Of a DNA stretch of 34,507 nt, positions 24,644-31,680 are shown piece by piece (within the stretch, counting starts at the first letter, position 1; each line of letters opens with the position of its first letter). The notes under the pieces are model-generated. The model did not search any database and was not told the origin of the DNA. It saw nothing but the letters and a program-made list of their open reading frames with translations. Position numbers and translations under genes: made by a program. Source of the DNA: JBNLBT01 sp050303435 (GTDB lineage Bacteria; Pseudomonadota; Gammaproteobacteria; Xanthomonadales; Marinicellaceae); NCBI GenBank assembly GCA_050303435.1, contig JBNLBT010000026.1:1-34507 (forward strand), read 5' to 3'.

Positions 24644-25918
24644 TCACGGTTGCGTGTATTTCTCCTTGTAGCGCTGATACAGCGTTTCCTGCCGCCCGTC
24701 CAGCTGAATGCTGCGGCCGTCTATGAACGCGTGCGTGACCCGATTGTGCTGCATGTCAAACACGTCGCCGCGGCTGACAAACAGGGTGGCGCTTTTGCCG
24801 ATTGCCAGGGTGCCGTAGTCCGCGTCGATGCCAAGCAATTCGGCGTTGTTGCGGGTGATCATGCGCAAGGCGTTTTCCGGGCTGCTGCCGTGTGCCACCG
24901 TGGTGCCGGCGGTGAATGCCAGATTGCGCGCGCTCATCAGACTGGCGTAGGTGAGGCCGACTTTCAAGCCGGCGGCGTCCAGCCTGGCGGCCAGTGCGTA
25001 GCCGTTCTCAAGCGGCAGATCGCCGCGCTGGGGCAGGGCGTGGATGCTGTCGATCAACACATCGACTTTGTGTTGCAGCAGAAAGTCCTGCACCGCCAGT
25101 GCGGCCTGCCCGGTCACCAGCACGGCATCGTTCAGACCCAGCTCGCGGGTTTGCCGCACCGCGTCGATGATGGCTTTGGGGTGATTGGTGTGAATGTAGA
25201 GTCTTTTCTTGCCATCGAACACGGCTTTGACCGAGGCCAGTTTCAGGTTCAGCGGTTCGCCGCGATACACCCGCGCATCGGCCAGCAATTGCTGCAGCCG
25301 GGACATCTGCGCGTCGTACTTGTCGTTGTCCTTGAGGACCATGGAAAATGTGCTGAAATCAAACTGGTTGACGCGTTTTTGCGGCCAGTTGATGTGCAGA
25401 CCCGAATCCACCCGAACCGCCGCGTCTTCCCAGTTCCAGGCGTCCAGTTGTACCACCGAAGAGGTGCCACTGACGACGCCGCCCTGCGGGGTGGTTTCGG
25501 CCAGCAGAATGCCGTTGTGGCGCAGGGTTGGGATCATTTCTGAATCGGTGTTGTAGGCCACCAGGGCGCGCACATTGGGGTTGAATTCGCCGATTTCATT
25601 CTCATCGCGGGTGTCGGCGATGGAATCGATTTCCATCAAACCCACCGTGGAAGAAGGCAGTATCAGTCCGGGGTACACGTGTTGACCCTGCAGGTCGATC
25701 ACCTGGCCAGTGCCGTCGTCGCGCACGTGCGCGCCAATGTCGGCAATGCGGCCACCCTGCAGACGCAGGCCGGCCTGTTGCAACACCGTGCCGTCGCCGG
25801 TGTGTACGGTGGCGTTGATCAGGGTGATGGCCTGCTGTTGCGCCGGGGCCGGTTTTGGGCTCAGCGCCAAGGCGAACTGAGCGGTGGTCAGCAAAGTCAA
25901 TGCAATCCAGTGTTTCAT
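24644..25918 (-). CDS. Exported amidohydrolase-like protein lacking the HxH metal motif
   Basis: 424 residues with a signal peptide (about 1-19, MKHWIALTLLTTAQFALA). The beta-sandwich start ITLINATVHTGDGTVL and the strand VIDLQGQHVYPG are typical of imidazolonepropionase-like amidohydrolases. At the first metal motif, PGfIDxHxH is replaced by PGLILPSSTVG (83-93), so both histidines are absent. The C-terminal GTLAIGKSATLFVSRGDVFD is the usual amidohydrolase tail. It is therefore probably exported and either non-catalytic or uses a different site. The ATG at 25918 has GGAG 7 nt upstream; the ATG at 25924 is too close to it. It lies 2 nt after the stop of the 1010-residue amidohydrolase, so the two are coupled. 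Confidence 0.88.
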   Translation of the reverse strand: MKHWIALTLLTTAQFALALSPKPAPAQQQAITLINATVHTGDGTVLQQAGLRLQGGRIADIGAHVRDDGTGQVIDLQGQHVYPGLILPSSTVGLMEIDSIADTRDENEIGEFNPNVRALVAYNTDSEMIPTLRHNGILLAETTPQGGVVSGTSSVVQLDAWNWEDAAVRVDSGLHINWPQKRVNQFDFSTFSMVLKDNDKYDAQMSRLQQLLADARVYRGEPLNLKLASVKAVFDGKKRLYIHTNHPKAIIDAVRQTRELGLNDAVLVTGQAALAVQDFLLQHKVDVLIDSIHALPQRGDLPLENGYALAARLDAAGLKVGLTYASLMSARNLAFTAGTTVAHGSSPENALRMITRNNAELLGIDADYGTLAIGKSATLFVSRGDVFDMQHNRVTHAFIDGRSIQLDGRQETLYQRYKEKYTQP

Positions 25919-25920
25919 GC

Positions 25921-28900
25921 TCATTCTCCGGTGTTCAGATGGTCAAAAAGTGTGCCGTGGCCGTTCAGGCTGTCGCAATGCAGGGTTTCGCGCACTCGAG
26001 CCGCGAACGGGCTGGAACCGCCGCCCCCGCCGCCGCCCGATTGACTCATCACGCGTTCTATCAGGCGTTCGCGTTCGGCGTTGATGCGTTGCAGGAGGAC
26101 GTCCTGTTGACCGCGGTCGTAGTAAATCACACCGTCGATGAGGGTTTTGTCAACCTGGGCATAGATGGACAGCGGCTCATCGGTCCACAGCACCACGTCG
26201 GCGTCCATGCCCACAGCAATGCGCCCCATGCGGTCGTCCAGATGCAACAGTTTGGCCGGGTTCAGGGTCACAGTTTTCAGCGCCTCCTGCGGCGTCAGGT
26301 CACCGTATTTCACGGTTTTGGCCGCTTCCTGATTGAGGCGACGCGACATTTCCGCGGAGTCCGAGTTGATCGCGGTGACCACCCCGGCCTGATGCATCAG
26401 CGCGGCGTTGTAAGGTATCGCGTAATTGACTTCCCATTTGTACGCCCACCAGTCGGCAAAGGTTGAGCCGCCAGCGCCGTGCTGTTGCATTTTGTCGGCC
26501 ACTTTATAGCCCTCCAGAATGTGCGTGAAGGTGTTGACATTGAAATTGAAATCATCGGCCACGTGCATCAGCATGTTGATTTCCGACTGCACGTAAGAGT
26601 GGCAGGTGATGAAGCGTTTGCCATCAAGGATCTCGAGCATGGTGTCCATCACCAGATCACGGCGCGGTGGCGCGGTGTTGCGTTTGTTTGAACGGCTCAG
26701 ATTGTCGTAATCTTGCCAGGTTTTGCGATAGTTCAAGGCCTGAGAAAAGGCGTCGCGATACACCTGTTCAACCCCCATGCGGGACTGTGGGTAGCGCACC
26801 GAGGCGGGTGAGCGCGAGCGTTTCACGTTTTCGCCCAGAGCAAATTTAATGAACCCGTCGGCGCCATCAATCAGCAGGTCATCGGCCGATCCGCCCCAAC
26901 GCAGTTTGATCAGGGCCGACTGACCGCCGACCGGGTTGGCCGAGCCGTGCAGCAATTGCGCCGCGGTCACACCACCGGCCAGGTTGCGGTAGATGTTGGT
27001 GTCGTGTGGATTGACCACATCGGCCATGCGCACCATGCCGGAATTGGTGGCCACGTCGTTGACGCTGTACAGTGCAATGTGTGAATGTTCGTCAATGATG
27101 CCCGGTGTCAGATGCATGTCGCTGGCATCAATGGTCAGCTCGGCGTTGACCGACAGGCCGTTGCCGATGCGGTTGATTTTGCCGTTTTTAATGTACACAT
27201 CGGTTTTACCCAGCACGCCGTCGTCGCCGTTGGTCCACACCGTCGCGTTGCGGAACAGCACGCTGTCGGGGCGTTGCGTCTGGCTCAGGCCGTAGGCGGA
27301 AAACGGCCGCGGTACGGTGGGCAGACTGGACGGTTCATCCGCTGCAGCCGCCGCATCCATTGCGTCCGCGTCGGGTGAATCGCCCGAATCGGACACTTCG
27401 CCGGTGCGTTGCAGGGTCCAGTCCTCGCCACCCGGCAAAGCGTTCCACGTCTCGCCATTCACCAGGCCGGTGAGTCGCCGGCTGTCTTTTTTGTCTTTGA
27501 TTTCAATGGCGGCGATGTCGCCGTCCAGATGCAGCTTGAATTGGCGCTTGTCTTCGGCATCCAGTGGCTTCAACTTGGGGCCACCGGGGCCGGTGGTGAG
27601 TTTCAGCTTGATTGCCTCGTCGTTGATGCTGAGCGTGTATTCGCCGGCTGTGAAAGGCGTGTGGGGCTTGAAAACATGGCGTTGCCCAGCCACCCAGGTT
27701 TCCAGGATTTCGCTGTCGGCGTCAAACAATTCGCCGCTGCTGATGACAAAACTGGCCTGGGCACCGGCGCGTAGATGACCGATGTCCTTGCGACCCAGCA
27801 TGTCTGCGGGCACCGTGGTCAGGGCCGCCAGCGCGGTGTGTTTGTCCAAGCCGTTCTTGACCGCTTTGCGCAAGTCCTTGAGGAAGGATTTGTTGCCTTT
27901 GGCGCCATCGGCCGGCAGCAGGGCAAAGCGCACGCCGGCGTTTTGCAGATACACTGGGTTGAGCGGCGCCATCTCCCAGGACATCAGGTCTTCAAGTTCA
28001 ATGTCCCAGGCGTCCAGGGCGTCTTTGATGCGCGGTGCTTCGATGCTGTTCAGCGGCACGATCAGTGACTGACCGGTGGATTTAACCAGCGGCAGATCCA
28101 TGTAATCATCGCCGTTGCTGCGCACTATGAACGCGGTGTCAAACTCCTGGCCCAGCTTGGCGGCCAGACGGTATTGCGCCGGTCCGCGCGCGTGCATGAT
28201 TTTGGGCAGAGCCTGTGCGGCGTTCAATGCGGCCAGATCAAGATCGGTGAACTGCTTCTGTTGCGCGTACCAGCGGGCGTCAAGAAAGGTTTGTCGCAGC
28301 AGCGCCATGCCGCCCATCAGTGAAATCGGGTAGAGTTGTTTGGATGAGCCCTTGTCAAACGCGAAGTGAGCGGTGGCTTCAGGCACCAGCAAGGCGCTCT
28401 GGTTGTCCTCATCCAACAAAATGACCAGCGCGCCGGTGCCGCGGGCGATGCCGTCGCGGTGATGCACCAGCGCCGTGGTGAAACCGGCCTGGCGCAGTTC
28501 GGCATTGGCTTTGGCATCGGCGTTGTAGGCGCTGGCGGCGTTTTGCGAGGCCTTGATGGCTTCATTGACGTTGCGGGCACCGGGCTGGGTGTTGTTCAAC
28601 ACTTCGGCGCCAAAAAAGTTGAACGGCGCCCGCGGCGGCGGTTCCGGCAGTCCAACGCCGCTGTCCATGTGAATAAAACCCGGGTAGACGTGCGCGCCGT
28701 GCAAATCATACACCACCGCGCCTTGCAGGCTGGCACGCCCCTGTTTGACATCCAGTATGCGGCCGTCCTTTATCAGGACGGTGACGTCGTTGCGCACCTG
28801 GTCCGGGCCGAGGTGCACGTTGGCGTGGGTCAGGGCGATGAGACTGTTCCTGGCATCCGCCACGTCATTGATGGATTCGAGGAACGGTGTTTGTGCGTGC

Positions 28901-28953
28901 ACGGCCAGGCCGAATAGCGCCAGCGTCAGGGTACTGAGTAGTCGTCGTTTCAT
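25921..28953 (-). CDS. Exported tandem amidohydrolase: degenerate N-module, HxH-containing C-module
   Basis: 1010 residues, about twice the usual length. Signal peptide about 1-20 (MKRRLLSTLTLALFGLAVHA). Module 1 (about 35-430) has the amidohydrolase frame but PGFIHMDSGVG (91-101) where HxH should be, and ends with HLRAGAQASFVISSGELFD. A linker of about 470-560 is Asp/Ala rich. Module 2 (about 570-960) has PGIIDEHSHIALY with His623 and His625, further conserved positions ITCHSYVQSE and TFTHILEGYK, and NSDSAEMSRR for the catalytic Asp region, and ends RIAVGMDADVVLWT. A poly-Gly run precedes the C-terminal 30 residues. Module 2 is probably the active one; the substrate is unknown. Middle gene of a three-gene operon of exported proteins. 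Confidence 0.9.
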   Translation of the reverse strand: MKRRLLSTLTLALFGLAVHAQTPFLESINDVADARNSLIALTHANVHLGPDQVRNDVTVLIKDGRILDVKQGRASLQGAVVYDLHGAHVYPGFIHMDSGVGLPEPPPRAPFNFFGAEVLNNTQPGARNVNEAIKASQNAASAYNADAKANAELRQAGFTTALVHHRDGIARGTGALVILLDEDNQSALLVPEATAHFAFDKGSSKQLYPISLMGGMALLRQTFLDARWYAQQKQFTDLDLAALNAAQALPKIMHARGPAQYRLAAKLGQEFDTAFIVRSNGDDYMDLPLVKSTGQSLIVPLNSIEAPRIKDALDAWDIELEDLMSWEMAPLNPVYLQNAGVRFALLPADGAKGNKSFLKDLRKAVKNGLDKHTALAALTTVPADMLGRKDIGHLRAGAQASFVISSGELFDADSEILETWVAGQRHVFKPHTPFTAGEYTLSINDEAIKLKLTTGPGGPKLKPLDAEDKRQFKLHLDGDIAAIEIKDKKDSRRLTGLVNGETWNALPGGEDWTLQRTGEVSDSGDSPDADAMDAAAAADEPSSLPTVPRPFSAYGLSQTQRPDSVLFRNATVWTNGDDGVLGKTDVYIKNGKINRIGNGLSVNAELTIDASDMHLTPGIIDEHSHIALYSVNDVATNSGMVRMADVVNPHDTNIYRNLAGGVTAAQLLHGSANPVGGQSALIKLRWGGSADDLLIDGADGFIKFALGENVKRSRSPASVRYPQSRMGVEQVYRDAFSQALNYRKTWQDYDNLSRSNKRNTAPPRRDLVMDTMLEILDGKRFITCHSYVQSEINMLMHVADDFNFNVNTFTHILEGYKVADKMQQHGAGGSTFADWWAYKWEVNYAIPYNAALMHQAGVVTAINSDSAEMSRRLNQEAAKTVKYGDLTPQEALKTVTLNPAKLLHLDDRMGRIAVGMDADVVLWTDEPLSIYAQVDKTLIDGVIYYDRGQQDVLLQRINAERERLIERVMSQSGGGGGGGSSPFAARVRETLHCDSLNGHGTLFDHLNTGE

Positions 28954-28961
28954 GTTGTCTC

Positions 28962-29471
28962 TTATTGAAGCAGTCTTTTAAGTAATCTGGTTCGAATCAC
29001 GGGATCTTTATCGAGCCAGGCCGAGTACAGTGCGCGGTTCAATTCCGCGCCGATGATTTTGTGTACGATCTTGCCATCGATCAGGATGTGCGTGCCGGCG
29101 TCCGGCAGATACAGGAATACCCACACGTCGTTGCGGCGACTGGCGGGCAACTCCTGCAACAATTTATCGATGGTGTATTCATTGAATTTGCGACTTTCGG
29201 CGTCTCTCAATGCGCCATTGATCAGGGTTTTAAAGTGCTTCTGAATGAGCGATTGCTCGCTGGCAGGTGCCAGCCATTTGACTTCAAAGCGAACGGTTTG
29301 CAGTCCGCCTTTGATGTCATCAATGTCGTGCACGCCTTTGGGCGTCCACAAGGACAATTGGTAGGGGTAGGTGAATTCCCAGGGAAAAAAACTCTCTCCG
29401 ATTTTGACCCAGTCGGTGTCGTCTGCCTGCAGGGGTGCCGCGTGCAGCAGAAACAGCAATTTCAGCCACAT
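28962..29471 (-). CDS. Exported chalcone isomerase-like domain protein
   Basis: 169 residues with a signal peptide at about 1-17 (MWLKLLFLLHAAPLQA). The remainder resembles bacterial chalcone-isomerase-like proteins: an N-terminal strand region, then helices and ILIDGKIVHKIIGAELNRALYSAWLDKDPV, matching the family's terminal IL..G..V..I....F..AL...WLG. The plant reaction is not expected; bacterial members are mostly of unknown role and may bind fatty acids. It is first in an operon, 8 nt before the large amidohydrolase gene, so it likely supports the same exported pathway. An extended -10 promoter lies just upstream. Confidence 0.8.
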   Translation of the reverse strand: MWLKLLFLLHAAPLQADDTDWVKIGESFFPWEFTYPYQLSLWTPKGVHDIDDIKGGLQTVRFEVKWLAPASEQSLIQKHFKTLINGALRDAESRKFNEYTIDKLLQELPASRRNDVWVFLYLPDAGTHILIDGKIVHKIIGAELNRALYSAWLDKDPVIRTRLLKRLLQ

Positions 29472-29497
29472 GGTCCGTGTTCCATTTAAAGGGATTC

Positions 29498-29506
29498 ATT
29501 ATAACA
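29498..29506 (-). promoter_or_regulatory. Extended -10 promoter of the exported amidohydrolase operon
   Basis: On the minus strand TGTTATAAT: a perfect TATAAT (29503-29498) with the TGn extension. The -35 is weak. Transcription would start about 20 nt before the chalcone-isomerase-like gene. The rest of the 271-nt gap to tRNA-Met (29504-29742) holds no other feature I can support. Confidence 0.55.
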
Positions 29507-29742
29507 AATAATGCGGGTTGCGGAATGCCACTGGGCCGTAATGCTGTGTGCGGCGGCCAGCGCCAGATGGATGACGCATTTCAAGACGGTCAGGATGCTG
29601 TATTTCAGGCGCACCGAAGCTGACCGAAGGTTGCTTGCCGACGGCTTCTGTGGATATGTATTGATCACCGGCGATGATCGCTGAAGTGGAATTGCGAAGC
29701 CCACCACTGGCGTCAGGGCGCGTTGAAATTAAAAGGGAAAAA

Positions 29743-29819
29743 TGGTGGCTATGGTGTGACTTGAACACACGACCCCAGCATTATGAATGCTGTGCTCTAA
29801 CCGGCTGAGCTACATAGCC
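29743..29819 (-). tRNA. tRNA-Met(CAT), elongator
   Basis: A 77-nt cloverleaf on the minus strand with acceptor GGCTATG/CATAGCC, discriminator A and encoded CCA. The anticodon stem is CAGCA/TGCTG and the loop TTCATAA has anticodon CAT. The paired first base of the acceptor excludes the initiator, and the acceptor differs from tRNA-Ile2 (GGCCCCT). It stands alone between prfC and the exported-protein operon. Confidence 0.95.
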
Positions 29820-29833
29820 ACGAAGAGGCCCGA

Positions 29834-29862
29834 ATTTTCTATTTACTGGCGCGGTTTGTCAA
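29834..29862 (-). promoter_or_regulatory. Promoter of tRNA-Met
   Basis: On the minus strand a consensus TTGACA (29862-29857), 17 nt, then GAAAAT (29839-29834, 4/6). The tRNA begins 14 nt further on. The rest of the gap to prfC (29863-29992) shows no other feature and no terminator for prfC. Confidence 0.6.
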
Positions 29863-29992
29863 GGGATTTCAACAAATATTCACTGGCTCAGCGCAACCGC
29901 GTCTTCTGGCCAACCGCAACGCGTGGGTTGAATCCCGGCTGGCATCCAATGGTTGGCCCCAGACAGGCTTCAATGCGTCAGGGTTTGTGCGC

Positions 29993-31564
29993 TCACAACG
30001 ACTCGGTGGTGTTGTGGAATGTGATTTCCGGGTGGCGTTCCTGCACCAGTTGTAAATTGGCCATTGAGGGCGCCAGATAAACCAGATGCTCGTGCGCGTC
30101 CAGCGCCAGGTTGACCTGATTTTTATGGCTGAATTTTTCCAGTTCGCGCGCGCTGTCTGCGGTCACCCAGCGCGCTGTTTTCACCGGCGATTGTTCGAAC
30201 AATGCGTCCACATGGTATTCGCGTTGCAAACGATAGGCCACCACTTCGAATTGCAGCACGCCGACCGCGCCCAGAATCAATTCATTGCTGATCAAGGGGC
30301 GGAAAAACTGCGTGGCGCCTTCTTCGGACAGCTGCGCCAGGCCTTTTTGCAACTGTTTCAATTTCAGCGGATCTTTCAACTGGGCGCGGCGGAACAATTC
30401 CGGGGCAAAGCTGGGAATGCCGGTGAACACCATGGACTCGCCTTCCGTGAAGGTGTCGCCGATGCTGATGGTGCCGTGGTTATGTATGCCGATGATGTCC
30501 CCTGCGTAGGCTTTTTCCAGGTGTTCCCGTTGTTCGGCCAGAAAAGTCAGGGCGTTGGGTATTTTCAGAACTTTGTCGCTGCGTGTGTTGGTCAGTTTCA
30601 TGCCCTGATTGAACACCCCGGAGCAAATGCGCATGAAGGCCACACGGTCGCGGTGATTGGGGTCCATGTTGGCCTGAATTTTGAAAACAAATCCGCTGCA
30701 TTTGTCTTCGCTGGGCAGCACACTGCGCACATCGGTCTGTCGCGGTTGTGGCGCGGGCGCGTTTTCCACGAATGCATCCAGCAGTGGCTGCACGCCAAAA
30801 TTATTGATCGCTGAGCCGAAAAAAACAGGCGTCAGTTCGCCGCGCAGATAGGCGTCTTTGTCGAACTCGTGGCTGGCGCCCTTGACCAGCTCGATCTCAT
30901 CGCGCAATTCCACCGCCTGCGCGCCCATCAGTTCGTCCAGTTTGGGGTTGTCCAGTCCGGCAATGACCTCAGCGCGCTGGGCTTCGTAGTTTTTGCCGGC
31001 TTCATACAGCAGGACTTCGTCGCGCAGAAAGTGATACACGCCGCGCAGTCGTTTACCCATGCCAATCGGCCAGGTCACCGGCGCGCACGCGATGTTGAGT
31101 ACGTCTTCAACTTCATCCAGCAATTCAATCGGTTCCTTGCCTTCGCGGTCGAGCTTGTTGATGAAGGTGAAAATGGGTGTGGTGCGCAGGCGGCACACCT
31201 CCATCAGTTTGATGGTGCGTTCCTCCACGCCCTTGGCGCAGTCAATCACCATCAGCGCGGAATCCACCGCGGTCAGTGTGCGGTAGGTGTCTTCAGAGAA
31301 ATCCGCGTGCCCAGGGGTGTCCAGCAGGTTAACGATGCAGTCGCGGTAGGGGAACTGCATCACCGATGAGGTCACCGAGATGCCGCGTTCCTTCTCCATT
31401 TCCATCCAGTCGGACGTTGCGTGGCGATCGCTCTTTCTGGATTTGACCGATCCGGCCACCTGAATCGCGCCGCCAAACAACAGGATCTTTTCGGTGATCG
31501 TGGTTTTGCCGGCGTCGGGATGGGAGATGATGGCAAATGTGCGTCTGCGGTCGATTTCTGACAT
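29993..31564 (-). CDS. prfC: Peptide chain release factor 3
   Basis: GTPase that removes RF1/RF2 from the ribosome after peptide release. 523 residues (E. coli 529). G1 is HPDAGKTT at 15-22, G2 is GISVTSS at 61-67, G3 is DTPGH at 82-86, and G4 is NKLD at 136-139. The C-terminal half is characteristic of RF3 rather than EF-G (FVFKIQANMDPNHRDRVAFMR, GAVGVLQFEVV). The ATG is at 31564. It is a single-gene unit with a candidate extended -10 (TGCTAAACT, 31600-31592). It complements prfB in the same window, but the two are not linked in an operon. Confidence 0.97.
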   Translation of the reverse strand: MSEIDRRRTFAIISHPDAGKTTITEKILLFGGAIQVAGSVKSRKSDRHATSDWMEMEKERGISVTSSVMQFPYRDCIVNLLDTPGHADFSEDTYRTLTAVDSALMVIDCAKGVEERTIKLMEVCRLRTTPIFTFINKLDREGKEPIELLDEVEDVLNIACAPVTWPIGMGKRLRGVYHFLRDEVLLYEAGKNYEAQRAEVIAGLDNPKLDELMGAQAVELRDEIELVKGASHEFDKDAYLRGELTPVFFGSAINNFGVQPLLDAFVENAPAPQPRQTDVRSVLPSEDKCSGFVFKIQANMDPNHRDRVAFMRICSGVFNQGMKLTNTRSDKVLKIPNALTFLAEQREHLEKAYAGDIIGIHNHGTISIGDTFTEGESMVFTGIPSFAPELFRRAQLKDPLKLKQLQKGLAQLSEEGATQFFRPLISNELILGAVGVLQFEVVAYRLQREYHVDALFEQSPVKTARWVTADSARELEKFSHKNQVNLALDAHEHLVYLAPSMANLQLVQERHPEITFHNTTESL

Positions 31565-31591
31565 GCGGGTGCGCGAATTAAAAAACAGCGC

Positions 31592-31600
31592 AGTTTAGCA
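31592..31600 (-). promoter_or_regulatory. Weak candidate extended -10 promoter of prfC
   Basis: On the minus strand TGCTAAACT at 31600-31592 (TAAACT with a TGn extension), 28 nt before the start codon. No good -35. It lies between the nuclease-gene terminator and prfC, where a promoter is expected. Confidence 0.35.
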
Positions 31601-31632
31601 CAAAAGCCGGTGTTGCACAGCCTGTCGCGCAC

Positions 31633-31663
31633 AAAAAAGCCCCGCCGCAAGTCCGGCGGGGCT
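31633..31663 (-). terminator. Intrinsic terminator of the secreted nuclease gene
   Basis: A perfect 10-bp stem AGCCCCGCCG/CGGCGGGGCT with a six-base loop. Read on the minus strand it is followed by a run of six T. It lies 17 nt after the nuclease stop codon. Confidence 0.9.
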
Positions 31664-31680
31664 GTGGTCCGGTGACGCGA

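Noticed and set aside
24650..25543. 297-codon plus-strand frame opposite the 424-residue amidohydrolase
   Set aside because: The minus-strand gene has a signal peptide, fold motifs and operon coupling. The plus-strand frame is a shadow of its codon bias.
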